From positions 1-31,896 of the forward strand of contig DFFV01000056.1 in NCBI GenBank assembly GCA_002371625.1: DNA of 31,896 nucleotides. The letters run 5' to 3'. This document shows, piece after piece, positions 21,653 to 29,858 of this stretch. Positions within the stretch are counted from its first letter, which is position 1; every line of letters starts with the position of its first letter. The position numbers and the translations under genes are program-made. This DNA is from Ruminococcus sp. UBA3767 (lineage in GTDB: Bacteria; Bacillota; Clostridia; Oscillospirales; Ruminococcaceae). The notes beneath the pieces were generated by a model. That model worked only from the letters and a program-made list of their open reading frames with translations. It was not told the DNA's origin and did no database searches.

Positions 21653-24286
21653 ATGCTGGGATTGCTCGAAAAAACAGGCTCACGTCCACAGGAGATAAAC
21701 TCTGTGGGGCTAAGCTCGCAGGAGGCGGCTGTGAGGCTCGCAAGGGACGGTGAGAACACGCTTGCGCAGAAAAAGAAAAGCTCGGCGCTGAAGATTTTTG
21801 CGGGGCAGTTTCACGATATTATGGTAGTTATCCTTATGGCAGCTACAGTGGTATCGGTGCTGCTGGGGGAATTTGCAGATGCTGTGCCGATACTGCTGAT
21901 AATCGTAATCAACGCATTTCTTGGGTTCTTTCAGGAATACCGCTGCGAAAAAACGCTTGAAAAGCTGCGTGAGATGACTGCTCCGAGTGCAAGATGCTAT
22001 CGTGACGGGGTGCTGGTAAGGATACCCTCTGCGCAGATAGTATGCGGTGATGTTATAGCGCTGGAGGCAGGGGACAGAGTTCCGTGTGATGCTTTTGTGC
22101 TCTCGTCATCGGCGATGGAATGCGATGAGGCGGTGCTTACGGGAGAATCGCTGCCTGTGGGCAAAAAGGCAAGGCAGGCGCAGACTGATTTTTCCTCGCT
22201 CAACTGTGATTATATGTGCTACATGGGAACGGTCGTTACAAAGGGCAGCGGCGTTGTGTGCGCAGTTTCTACGGGAAAGAACACGCAGATGGGCAAGGTA
22301 TCGACAATGCTTGAGGATATAGACGAGGGCACAACACCGCTTCAGAAAAAGCTGGGGGAGCTGGGCAAGGTGCTGGCGCTTATCTGCCTTGGAGTATGCG
22401 TGCTTGTATTTCTTGCGGGCGTGCTCAGGGGAGAGCCTGTGCTTGATATGGTGATGACGGGGATAACTATCGCAGTGGCGGCGATACCCGAGGGGCTGCC
22501 TGCGGCGGTAACTATCGCACTTGCGCTTGCGGTGAGGAGAATGCTCAGGCGGCAGGCGCTTGTACACAAGCTGCACAGTGTTGAAACGCTTGGCTGTGCA
22601 ACGGTTATATGCACCGACAAGACAGGCACGCTTACACGCAGCAGGATGACGGTAACGGATATCGCTGCGTTTTCGGGCGAGCTGAAGGGATACAGGATAA
22701 ACGAGGTAAAGGGGATAGGCACGCTCACGGATATGAACGGCGAGGCTGTGGGTGAGCTTTCACAGCCTGGGAACACGGCTTTGCGCAGGCTGCTGGAATG
22801 TGCGTGCGTATGTTCAAACGCAAGGCTTGAAAGCAGGAACGCAAAGCAGTTTTCCGCCACGGGAGATCCTACCGAGGCTGCGCTGGTATGCGCTGCGGCA
22901 GTGGGAGGAGTTTTTGAACAGGAAACGGGTGCACAGCGCATCGAGGAGATACCCTTTGACAGCAATTCACGCTGCATGACGATGATATGCAGGGACGCAC
23001 ACGGGCAGAGATTCAGCTATAAAAAGGGATCGTGCGATGTTATCCTTGCGGACTGCGGTTTTTGTTACGAGCAGGGTGAAGTGCGGCATATAACCAACGA
23101 GGAAAGGCTTGCAGTTTCAAAGCGCTGTGACAGCTACGCTGCGCAGGGACTGCGTGTGCTTGCGCTGGAGGAGGCAAGAGATGAAAAGCGGATATTCCTC
23201 GGGCTTGCAGCAATGAAGGATCCCCCTCGTCCCGAGGCGGCAGGTGCGGTGTCACGCTGTGCAAGGGCAGGCATAAAAACGGTCATGATAACAGGCGATC
23301 ACAAGCTGACTGCACAGGCTATTGCCGCTGAAACGGGGATTTACACCAGGGGCTCGCTGGTGGTAACGGGTGCGCAGCTGGACGGAATGAGCGATGAAAA
23401 GCTGGACAGCATAATTGAAAACTGCACGGTCTTTGCCCGTGTCAGCCCTGCCCACAAGCTGAGGATAGTTCAGGCTTTCAGGCGCAGGGGACACATTTGC
23501 GCAATGACGGGGGACGGTGTGAACGATGCACCTGCGGTAAAGGAAGCGGACATAGGCGTTTCGATGGGTGTTTCGGGCACGGAGGTAACAAAGCAGGCGG
23601 CGGAGATAATCCTGCTGGACGACAACTTTGCTACGCTTGTGAATGCTGTTGAAGAGGGTAGGACGATTTACAAGAACATACGCAAATTCGTGCGCTACCT
23701 GATCTCGTGCAATATCGGGGAGGTGCTGACGATGCTGGGGAGCATTGTAATGGGGCTTCCCGTGATACTGCTGCCGGTGCAGATACTTCTGGTGAACCTT
23801 GTGACAGATTCGCTGCCGGCTGTGGCTCTGGGACTTGAGCCGCCCGAGAAGTCGTTTATGACCGATCCTCCCAGAAGCTCGCAGGACAGCTTTTTCAGCG
23901 GCGGTCTTCTGTGGAAGATATGCATAAGGGGCGTACTTATTGCACTTTGCACGCTTGCCTGCTTTACGCTTTTGCTCAGCAGATACGGTTCCATAGAGAT
24001 CGCAAGGACGGGTGCGCTGTGCACGCTTGTGATAAGCCAGCTGATACACGTTTTTGAATGTCGGAGCGAAAACGGTTCGCTGCCGGGAATGAGCAGGCTT
24101 TCAAACCCGTTCCTGCTGTTCTCGGTTGCGGTGTCTGCATTTGTGCTGTTCGTGGGGATATACCTGCCTGCGATGCAAAAGATAGTTTGTACATATCCGC
24201 TCAACCGCACGCAGCTCGTGCTCTCTCTTGGCTGTGCGTTTGTTGTGCCGCTGCTTTCTGCGGTGTTTCCAAGGCGCAGAAGGTAA
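21653..24286 (+). CDS. Calcium-translocating P-type ATPase (SERCA/PMCA-like)
   Basis: An 877-aa P2-type cation ATPase. Landmarks in order: the actuator TGES loop (VLTGESLPVGK), the M4 ion site AAIPEGLPAAVT, the phosphorylated aspartate in DKTGTLT (D322), the hinge MTGDGVNDAPAVKEADIGV, M5 residues NIGEVLTMLGS, and M6 LLVNLVTDSLPA with the N-x-x-T-D Ca2+ ligands. These fit a Ca2+ exporter; Mn2+ transport is possible, since some bacterial members carry both. GGGAGG with AGAGGG precedes the ATG. No clear promoter was found. It converges on a putative Mn/heavy-metal exporter gene. Confidence 0.93.
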   Translation: MLGLLEKTGSRPQEINSVGLSSQEAAVRLARDGENTLAQKKKSSALKIFAGQFHDIMVVILMAATVVSVLLGEFADAVPILLIIVINAFLGFFQEYRCEKTLEKLREMTAPSARCYRDGVLVRIPSAQIVCGDVIALEAGDRVPCDAFVLSSSAMECDEAVLTGESLPVGKKARQAQTDFSSLNCDYMCYMGTVVTKGSGVVCAVSTGKNTQMGKVSTMLEDIDEGTTPLQKKLGELGKVLALICLGVCVLVFLAGVLRGEPVLDMVMTGITIAVAAIPEGLPAAVTIALALAVRRMLRRQALVHKLHSVETLGCATVICTDKTGTLTRSRMTVTDIAAFSGELKGYRINEVKGIGTLTDMNGEAVGELSQPGNTALRRLLECACVCSNARLESRNAKQFSATGDPTEAALVCAAAVGGVFEQETGAQRIEEIPFDSNSRCMTMICRDAHGQRFSYKKGSCDVILADCGFCYEQGEVRHITNEERLAVSKRCDSYAAQGLRVLALEEARDEKRIFLGLAAMKDPPRPEAAGAVSRCARAGIKTVMITGDHKLTAQAIAAETGIYTRGSLVVTGAQLDGMSDEKLDSIIENCTVFARVSPAHKLRIVQAFRRRGHICAMTGDGVNDAPAVKEADIGVSMGVSGTEVTKQAAEIILLDDNFATLVNAVEEGRTIYKNIRKFVRYLISCNIGEVLTMLGSIVMGLPVILLPVQILLVNLVTDSLPAVALGLEPPEKSFMTDPPRSSQDSFFSGGLLWKICIRGVLIALCTLACFTLLLSRYGSIEIARTGALCTLVISQLIHVFECRSENGSLPGMSRLSNPFLLFSVAVSAFVLFVGIYLPAMQKIVCTYPLNRTQLVLSLGCAFVVPLLSAVFPRRRR

Positions 24287-24287
24287 T

Positions 24288-24315
24288 AAAAAAGCCACCC
24301 TTGCAAAAGGGTGGT
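24288..24315. terminator. Terminator between ATPase and Mn-exporter genes
   Basis: CCACCCTT / AAGGGTGG arms with a GCAA loop. On the minus strand TTTTTT follows, so it mainly ends the exporter gene; on the plus strand CTTGTTTT follows and it may serve the ATPase too. Confidence 0.85.
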
Positions 24316-24324
24316 CTTGTTTTG

Positions 24325-25176
24325 TCAGGAGAATGCCTGTATGAGCAGTCCCGATGTTACTGCTGCGCCGTAAAGTATTCCCATTATGATAATATTCTGC
24401 TTTATGTTCTTGTTGGTCTTGAAAAGTATGAGCAGACCTACGCCTGCGCCTGTGCTGAGACCTGCGACAAGTGCGCCGAATGAAACAACGCCCTCGGTAT
24501 ACAGCTTTGTGAGCACGACCGATGCGCCGCAGTTGGGGATAAACCCGATAACGCCTGCGATAAGCGGCTGTACCCAGCTGTTTGTCATCATCAGCTTTTC
24601 TACCGTCTGCTCGCCTGCAAATTCCATAACGCAGCCAAGCAGCAGATTTATAGCGAAGATAAAGATTATTATATGTATCGTATGGTGCAGCGCAGAATGG
24701 AGGATACCGTGGTGCTCACAGTCACAGTCTGCGCAAAGCTCCTTGAAAGGCTCCTCTTCCTTTTTCCTGATAAACAGCTTTATGCAGATATCCGTTAAAA
24801 TTCCTGCCGCCATAGCGATACCTATTTTGACAAGTATCAGCTTCCAAATCATCGGAGCAAAATCAGGCTCCTGTATCATCAGCGGTATAGCCTCGTCGCT
24901 TGTTGAGATATACACTGCGATAAGTGTTCCCATTGTTACAAGCCGCCCTGCATACAGGTTTGAAGCTGCCGCAGAGAAGCCGCACTGGGGGATACTTCCC
25001 AGCAGTGCACCGCCGACCGAGCCGAAAGGCCCCATTTTTCTCAGAGTTCTTCCGAGCTTGTCTGCACTTTTATGCTCGATATACTCTATAAGTATATAAA
25101 CAGCGAGCAGGAAAGGCAGCGTTTTTAAAGTATCAAGAGATGCGTCAAGAAACACATCCCAGAGTTTTTCCCACAT
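24325..25176 (-). CDS. Putative manganese/heavy-metal exporter (ArsP_2-like)
   Basis: A 283-aa polytopic protein with about eight to ten hydrophobic segments in two similar halves. Each half carries a Pro-Gln/Asn-Cys-Gly motif in a helix: SIPQCGFSAAASNLYAGR and FIPNCGASVVLTKLYTEG. The middle loop is Cys/His-rich (CADCDCEHHGILHSALHH) and may bind metal. The duplicated PxCG motifs and length match the ArsP_2/DUF2899 family, annotated as putative manganese or arsenic efflux. The frame extends upstream to a TTG, but the ATG at 25176 is more likely. It lies near a Ca2+ ATPase and an MntR-like gene, consistent with divalent-metal control. Confidence 0.8.
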   Translation of the reverse strand: MWEKLWDVFLDASLDTLKTLPFLLAVYILIEYIEHKSADKLGRTLRKMGPFGSVGGALLGSIPQCGFSAAASNLYAGRLVTMGTLIAVYISTSDEAIPLMIQEPDFAPMIWKLILVKIGIAMAAGILTDICIKLFIRKKEEEPFKELCADCDCEHHGILHSALHHTIHIIIFIFAINLLLGCVMEFAGEQTVEKLMMTNSWVQPLIAGVIGFIPNCGASVVLTKLYTEGVVSFGALVAGLSTGAGVGLLILFKTNKNIKQNIIIMGILYGAAVTSGLLIQAFS

Positions 25177-25218
25177 ATCATCACCAATAGTTTTCAAATT
25201 CAAATTAACAGCCTTTTC

Positions 25219-25247
25219 AGTTTAACACGCAATTGATGATTTGTCAA
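25219..25247 (-). promoter_or_regulatory. Promoter of the putative Mn exporter
   Basis: Minus strand TTGACA (25247-25242), 17-nt spacer, TAAACT (25224-25219), 43 nt upstream of the start. No riboswitch fits in this short leader. Confidence 0.72.
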
Positions 25248-25252
25248 GTAAT

Positions 25253-25281
25253 AAAAAAGCCTGCACTCGATGTACAGGCTT
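25253..25281 (-). terminator. Terminator of the HPr-like gene
   Basis: GCCTG / CAGGC stem with extended A-T pairing, followed on the minus strand by TTTTTT. It lies 10 nt after the stop codon and just before the next promoter. Confidence 0.82.
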
Positions 25282-25290
25282 TGCAGCAGC

Positions 25291-25548
25291 TTAAAGCTCC
25301 ATAATAAAATGCTCCTTCAGCGCTTCGCAGGCAGCGTCCTCATCGGGACCTTCGACCTTTACGGTCACTTTGTCCTGGCACATCGCTCCGAGAGAAAGCA
25401 GGCTGAACAGCTTTTTTGCATCAGCTTCCTTGCCGTTTTTTTCAACGGTTATCTCGCTGTCAAAGGTCTTTGCGAATTTAACAAGGTTTCCGGCAGGTCT
25501 TGCGTGGATGCCGATAGGGTTGGTTATGATATGTTCAAAAGATTTCAT
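25291..25548 (-). CDS. Second HPr-family phosphocarrier, Lys at the Ser46 position
   Basis: An 85-aa HPr-like protein. The phosphohistidine motif PIGIHARPAG (H15) is canonical. The regulatory position is K46 in KEADAKKLFSLLSLGAM, so HPr kinase could not phosphorylate it. The chosen ATG has GGAGGG 8 nt upstream; the open frame extends beyond it without a better site. It is a single-gene unit with a good promoter and terminator, divergent from the MntR-like gene. It may be the general HPr or an NPr-like regulatory carrier; no EI or EII gene is adjacent. Confidence 0.9.
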   Translation of the reverse strand: MKSFEHIITNPIGIHARPAGNLVKFAKTFDSEITVEKNGKEADAKKLFSLLSLGAMCQDKVTVKVEGPDEDAACEALKEHFIMEL

Positions 25549-25591
25549 ATTTATGCCCTCCGTTTTCTCGTTCCTTTTATATAATGTAAGC

Positions 25592-25620
25592 ATTATAACA
25601 CCTTTCTTCAGATTTTTCAA
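25592..25620 (-). promoter_or_regulatory. Promoter of the HPr-like gene
   Basis: Minus strand TTGAAA (25620-25615), 17-nt spacer, TATAAT (25597-25592). Confidence 0.8.
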
Positions 25621-25689
25621 CTTTTTTGTGTATATTATCGCTCAATTTGTTCATAACGCTGTAAAAGTGAGAAAAATAATGTGAAAAAA

Positions 25690-25726
25690 GTTAGTTGAAA
25701 AAATAAAAAAGATATGCTATACTAAC
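25690..25726 (+). promoter_or_regulatory. Promoter of the MntR/DtxR-like gene flanked by metal-box half-sites
   Basis: TTGAAA (25695-25700), 17-nt spacer, TATACT (25718-25723). A GTTAG half-site (25690-25694) sits just before the -35 and a CTAAC half-site (25722-25726) overlaps the -10. They are 27 nt apart, unlike the compact boxes at the feo locus, so a regulatory role is uncertain. Confidence 0.72.
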
Positions 25727-25744
25727 ACAAAAGGGGGAGATGAC

Positions 25745-26110
25745 TTGAAGATCCAGGAATCTGCTGAAAATTACCTTGAAGCCGTGCTTATGATAAATGA
25801 AAGAAAGGGCAGCGTGCGCAGCATAGATATTGCCAATGAGCTTGAGTTTTCCAAGCCGAGCGTAAGCATTGCTATGAAAAACCTGCGTGAAAACGGCTAT
25901 ATCAATGTGGACATCGACGGATACATCACACTGACAGACAAGGGCAGAGAGATCGCAGAGAGAATGTATGAGCGCCACAAGTACATTTCGGAAATGCTCA
26001 TAAAGCTCGGTGTTGATCCCAAGATCGCTGTTGAAGATGCCTGCCGTATAGAGCACGTTATCAGTGCGCAGACATTTGATGCTATCAAAAAACTGAGCGC
26101 TGATCTTTAA
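25745..26110 (+). CDS. MntR/DtxR-family metal-dependent regulator (second copy)
   Basis: A 121-aa DtxR/MntR-type repressor. The winged helix-turn-helix spans SVRSIDIANELEFSKPSVSIAMKNL in pieces (about 23-47), preceded by ENYLEAVLMI with the N-terminal metal-site residues. The dimerisation domain has ERHKYISEMLIKLGVD and EDACRIEHVIS. Thus C-x-x-E-H is present and, unlike the feo-linked copy, the His and Glu of the ancillary region (RHKYISEM) are kept. There is no SH3 domain. The start is a TTG with GGGGGAG in front; the nearby ATG is out of frame. It is near Ca2+ and Mn transport genes. Confidence 0.88.
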   Translation: MKIQESAENYLEAVLMINERKGSVRSIDIANELEFSKPSVSIAMKNLRENGYINVDIDGYITLTDKGREIAERMYERHKYISEMLIKLGVDPKIAVEDACRIEHVISAQTFDAIKKLSADL

Positions 26111-26133
26111 AATAGGATAATTGGTGTTTTTAG

Positions 26134-26162
26134 GCTGTGTCCGCAAAGGGCACAGCTTTTTT
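26134..26162 (+). terminator. Terminator of the MntR-like gene
   Basis: GCTGTG-T-CC / GG-G-CACAGC hairpin with loop GCAAA, followed by TTTTTT. Confidence 0.88.
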
Positions 26163-26173
26163 GTGCCGCCTGT

Positions 26174-26223
26174 TTAGCACTCTCTTTGCGTGAGTGTTAG
26201 CACTCTCTTGCGTAGAGTGCTAA
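26174..26223. promoter_or_regulatory. Two overlapping CIRCE elements (HrcA operators)
   Basis: The distal element (26197-26223) is a perfect CIRCE: TTAGCACTC, nine bases, GAGTGCTAA. The proximal-to-left element (26174-26200) has TTAGCACTC, nine bases, GAGTGTTAG, with two mismatches in the right arm. The two share the TTAG at 26197-26200. HrcA bound here would repress the Hsp20 gene. A TATAAT is present at 26279-26284 but lacks a recognisable -35 at 17 nt. The remaining 110 nt before the gene show only a possible nine-codon leader frame. Confidence 0.93.
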
Positions 26224-26395
26224 TTTTCAGCTTGCCGTCACCGTTTTATCACAAAACGAACACATAAGAGCAATACTATATAATCAGTGAACGAAAGGAA
26301 ATGATACCAATGGAACATGAGAATGAATAAATCATAAAAACAAACACATGATAAAGTAAGGAAAGAAACATAAATATTTTTCAGGAGGGATAATT

Positions 26396-26815
26396 ATGTA
26401 TGCACTGACACCATTTGAGAGAAAGAGTTTTGACCTGTTTAACGCATTCCACGATTTTGAGAATGACTTTTTCGGAAACACTTCGCTGAATTCATTCAAG
26501 ACGGATCTGAAAGATGAAGGCGATAAATACGTTATGGAGGCGGAGCTTCCCGGATTTGAGAAAGAGGATATAAAGCTGGATATAACCGGCGACACACTTT
26601 GCCTTACCGCTGAGCACAAGCAGGAGAATGTTGAGAACAAAGATGATAATTACGTTTACAGAGAGCGTACCTACGGCAGCTATCAGAGGAATTTCGATAT
26701 TTCCGCAATAAATACCGAAGGTATAGAGGCAGAATATAAAAACGGTATCCTTTATCTTACTCTGCCAAAGAAAGAGGCACGCAAACCTGAGACCAAACGT
26801 CTTGAGATCAAGTAA
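26396..26815 (+). CDS. Hsp20-family small heat shock protein
   Basis: A 139-aa alpha-crystallin-type chaperone that holds unfolding proteins. The core domain (about 38-128) begins KDEGDKYVMEAELPGF, continues with KEDIKLDITGDTLCL and YVYRERTYGSYQRNFDIS, and ends AEYKNGILYLTLPKKE, the classical G-x-L motif region (NGILYLTLP). The N-terminal arm contains Phe-rich FDLFNAFHDFENDFF, used in oligomer assembly. A short KRLEIK tail gives the I/L-x-I/L-type contact (LEIK). AGGAGGG precedes the ATG. The CIRCE pair upstream points to HrcA control. Confidence 0.96.
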   Translation: MYALTPFERKSFDLFNAFHDFENDFFGNTSLNSFKTDLKDEGDKYVMEAELPGFEKEDIKLDITGDTLCLTAEHKQENVENKDDNYVYRERTYGSYQRNFDISAINTEGIEAEYKNGILYLTLPKKEARKPETKRLEIK

Positions 26816-26842
26816 CGCTTGTTCATATAACCCCCTATAATG

Positions 26843-26876
26843 ACAGCCTGCTGAGTTTTTCGGCAGGCTGTTTTTT
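26843..26876 (+). terminator. hsp20 terminator
   Basis: ACAGCCTGC / GCAGGCTGT arms with an 11-nt loop, followed by TTTTT. Confidence 0.9.
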
Positions 26877-26884
26877 GTGCGGTA

Positions 26885-28471
26885 TCACTTTTGCGGTGCG
26901 ATGACTGACATGATAGAAAGTGCAGTTCTCAGTCCGTCAACTGCGGCGGACATTATGCCGCCTGCATAGCCTGCGCCCTCTCCGCAGGGGTAGAGGTTGA
27001 GTGTGCCAAGGGCGGTCATCGCATCGTTCCTTGTTATTCTTACAGGAGAGCTTGTCCGTGTTTCGGGTGCGGTAAGGATAGCATTGCCGTCACCGAAGCA
27101 AGCCATTTTGTGCGAGAAACTCTCAAGTCCGAGTTTCAGCATCTGCGTAATAAAATCGGGGAACAGCTTTGAAAGGTCGCAGGGAACTATCCCGGGGCGA
27201 TAGGTCGGTATCACGGGCGAATCAAGGTCGGGCTTGGAGCTGAGAAAGCCTCTTATGGTAGTTGCAGGTGCTTTATAGCCACCTGTCAATTCGTATGCTC
27301 TGCGCTCAATGCTTCTTGCAAATGCAACGCCGTCAAGGGCATTGCTGCCGAAATCCTCGGGCGAAACGCCGACAACGAGTGCGGCATTTGCATTTTTACC
27401 GTCACGGGCAAACTCACTCATTCCGTTGGTAACTATTCCGCCTGCCTCGGATGCTGATGCGACTACGCTGCCGCCCGGGCACATACAGAAGGTATAAACG
27501 CCCCTGCCGTTATTGCGCCGGCTGAGCTGGTATTCGCCCTTGGGAAGCAGTTTGCTGCCTGCAAGCTCGCCGTAGAGGCTTTTTTCGACATCTGCTTGCA
27601 GGTGTTCTATCCTTGCGCCGACAGAGAAAGCCTTTGCCTGCATGGTAATGCCTTTTGAGGCAAGCATTTCAAAGGTATCCCTTGCGGAATGACCGAGAGC
27701 GAGCACAAGGGCTGAGGTTTTTTCTTCACCGCTTGAAGTGATAACAGAGCTGACGCTGCCGTTTTCAAGGCGTATATCTTTGAGTGCGGTCTCAAACCTG
27801 ACTTCACCGCCGAGGCTGATTATCCTTTCACGGATCGCTTTAACGACTTCACGCAGCTTATCTGTGCCGATATGCGGCTTGGCTTTGGTGAGTATCTCCT
27901 CGGGTGCGCCGAAGCTGACAAAGCGTTCAAGGACGTATCTGCACAGAGGATCGTTTATTCGTGTAGTGAGCTTTCCGTCGGAGAATGTGCCTGCGCCGCC
28001 CTCTCCGAACTGCACGTTGGAGTTTTCGTTAAGCTCGCCGCCTGCCCAGAAGCTGCTTACCCTTTCTGTGCGCTTTTGTATACATTCGCCTCTTTCGAGC
28101 ACGAGCGGAGCGTAGCCCTGCTCGGCAAGCGCAAGTGCACAGAACATTCCCGCAGGCCCAAAGCCTGCTACAACGACTCTGCCATCGGCTTTGTTATCCG
28201 AGATGACCGGCGTGAACTCTGCAGGTGCGACATACCTGAGCTTTTTGTTTTTTTCGCACAGCTTTTTTTCAAGCTGACTATCGTTGAGCCCGACGCATAC
28301 AGAGCAGACGTAGTGTATATCGTTCCTTTTGCGTGCATCCAGCGATATCTTATGGATACCGCAGGATACTACGTTTTTTCTGTAACTGCCAAGCTGGCGC
28401 AGACCTTTTTCGATAATGCTCTGATTATCCTCATCAAGTCCTGCTTTTATCTGATCTGTAATGATCGGCAT
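26885..28471 (-). CDS. FAD-dependent dehydrogenase (COG2509-like)
   Basis: A 528-aa flavoprotein. A substrate- or RNA-binding-like N-terminal region (1-95) precedes the FAD Rossmann motif VVVAGFGPAGMFCALALAE (about 99-117) with the ribose-binding glutamate in LVLERG. GEGGAGTFSDGKL is characteristic of this uncharacterised dehydrogenase group, and the C-terminal PCGEGAGYAGGIMSAAVDG closes the FAD site. Its reaction is unknown. The ATG at 28471 has GGAGGAG immediately upstream; a TTG four codons earlier is in frame. It follows cdaR by 55 nt and may be partly co-transcribed through the weak hairpin between them. Confidence 0.9.
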   Translation of the reverse strand: MPIITDQIKAGLDEDNQSIIEKGLRQLGSYRKNVVSCGIHKISLDARKRNDIHYVCSVCVGLNDSQLEKKLCEKNKKLRYVAPAEFTPVISDNKADGRVVVAGFGPAGMFCALALAEQGYAPLVLERGECIQKRTERVSSFWAGGELNENSNVQFGEGGAGTFSDGKLTTRINDPLCRYVLERFVSFGAPEEILTKAKPHIGTDKLREVVKAIRERIISLGGEVRFETALKDIRLENGSVSSVITSSGEEKTSALVLALGHSARDTFEMLASKGITMQAKAFSVGARIEHLQADVEKSLYGELAGSKLLPKGEYQLSRRNNGRGVYTFCMCPGGSVVASASEAGGIVTNGMSEFARDGKNANAALVVGVSPEDFGSNALDGVAFARSIERRAYELTGGYKAPATTIRGFLSSKPDLDSPVIPTYRPGIVPCDLSKLFPDFITQMLKLGLESFSHKMACFGDGNAILTAPETRTSSPVRITRNDAMTALGTLNLYPCGEGAGYAGGIMSAAVDGLRTALSIMSVIAPQK

Positions 28472-28480
28472 GATCTCCTC

Positions 28481-28513
28481 CAAAAGAAAGGCCCGACAAT
28501 CAACTGCCGAGCC
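28481..28513 (-). terminator. Possible terminator after cdaR
   Basis: Minus-strand hairpin GGCTCGGCA / TGTCGGGCC with one T-G and one G-T pair, followed by TTTCTTTT. The T-run is interrupted and runs into the ribosome binding site of the next gene, so termination may be partial. Confidence 0.55.
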
Positions 28514-28526
28514 TGTTTTTCTGCAT

Positions 28527-29858
28527 TCAGTCTGTGCTTGTTGTAGTAACAGTGGATGACTGATCCGAAACTACCACCTGTACCTCGTTATTTCCGTAGC
28601 ACCAGACTTTGTTGTGATTTGAGATGCTTATCGTTGCGGATTTGGAATAGGAGCCGTTGTTGGTGATATCCGAAAGATCCACCGATGCAACAAGGTCGCT
28701 CTCATTGATGTTGTTGATATCATCGATAGGGCCTATCAGCGTAACTGCCGGCAGTGAAACTGTTTCTATCGAGATATTCTTGTTCTTAGGCTTGTTCTTT
28801 GCGACGATACTGCTTACCCTGAACACGCCTGTGGTATACTGCTGAGAATCGCAGGTAACGGTCACCTTGCTTTCACCGCTGAGGTTCTCCTCTCCTGCGG
28901 AAAGCGGTATATCAAAGGTCTCTGTCTTGCCCAGCCTTATCTGCGACAGCGGCAAAGTACCGATGGTAACAGTTTCGGTAGTGCTGTCGTTGAGCTTTGG
29001 CGTTATTATAGTAACTTCTTCCTGAGTATAGCTTATCGGCATACTTGAAACGTCAAAGTTATCGGGTGCACCTGAAACATCTACCTTCAGTTTAAGGTTC
29101 TTTTTCTTGTAAACTATGAAGTTTACGGTAAATGTCTGCGTTTCATCTCTTGTTATTGAGCTGTCGGTGATGACGTTGTTATCCTTATCATAAAGCACTA
29201 TTTCATCAGCCTTGATGCTTGTATCCTCGGTCAGCTTTGAGTTCTGCTTTATCTGAGCAACAGCCCTTGATATTTTTGAAAGGTTGTTTTCAGGACCTGT
29301 GAGAGTTATCACATTCGGGCTGACGTTGCTGGTTTTGAGTGTATAACCGTCCTGTGCGCTGATGCTTGAAGCATCAACTTCCAGCTCGACCTGCTTTTCG
29401 GTTATTCTGTCAAAGGTCACGGATATTTTGCTTGGCGATACCGAAACTATGGAACAGCTGTCGGAAGCGTGGGTAGACTTTACATCTATCTCCAGATCAT
29501 ACTGTCCTTCCTTGGTGACCTTGCTTATATCCAGAGTTGCATTAAGGTCATCGGCTGTATAGTTTCCTATCTCGTAGTTCATTCCCTTTATTTCGACATC
29601 GACCGAAGCGTCCTTGAAATTCAGGGCAGAAAGTCCTTTTTCCTTAGCGATAGTTCCGTCCAGCGAAAGCGTTACGGGAACACTTGTTATCGTTCGGTTC
29701 ACAGTAGGGTACTGTGTTATCGAAAGTATGAACCAGACGATTATCGCTGCGATAACGGCGATTATCCTGATAGCAAAATCAGTGCCGTGCTTTTTTTTCG
29801 GAGCTTTATGCTGTGCACGTTTTACGGGAGTGCGTGGTGAAGCGTTTACTTTTTCCAT
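28527..29858 (-). CDS. cdaR: YbbR-domain protein CdaR, regulator of CdaA
   Basis: A 443-aa protein with a basic cytosolic N-terminus, one membrane helix (FAIRIIAVIAAIIVWFILSI, about 28-47) and a long extracellular part made of repeated YbbR domains (about four, residues 55-430). Each has the pattern of a hydrophobic strand followed by VTLTGP or VTIITP, and a VDLSDIT-type end. CdaR binds and modulates the membrane diadenylate cyclase CdaA. Its start lies inside the end of cdaA (13-nt overlap), as in other Firmicutes. It is longer at the C-terminus than needed for three repeats, ending in a Ser/Thr-rich tail. Confidence 0.93.
   Translation of the reverse strand: MEKVNASPRTPVKRAQHKAPKKKHGTDFAIRIIAVIAAIIVWFILSITQYPTVNRTITSVPVTLSLDGTIAKEKGLSALNFKDASVDVEIKGMNYEIGNYTADDLNATLDISKVTKEGQYDLEIDVKSTHASDSCSIVSVSPSKISVTFDRITEKQVELEVDASSISAQDGYTLKTSNVSPNVITLTGPENNLSKISRAVAQIKQNSKLTEDTSIKADEIVLYDKDNNVITDSSITRDETQTFTVNFIVYKKKNLKLKVDVSGAPDNFDVSSMPISYTQEEVTIITPKLNDSTTETVTIGTLPLSQIRLGKTETFDIPLSAGEENLSGESKVTVTCDSQQYTTGVFRVSSIVAKNKPKNKNISIETVSLPAVTLIGPIDDINNINESDLVASVDLSDITNNGSYSKSATISISNHNKVWCYGNNEVQVVVSDQSSTVTTTSTD

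Noticed and set aside
23252..24049. Long minus-strand open frame antisense to the P-type ATPase
   Set aside because: It is a shadow of the ATPase frame, with a composition rich in Arg, His and Tyr and no domain.
26301..26330. Nine-codon frame (MIPMEHENE) between CIRCE and hsp20, possibly a leader peptide
   Set aside because: AAAGGA precedes it, but there is no attenuator structure or codon pattern to support a regulatory role.
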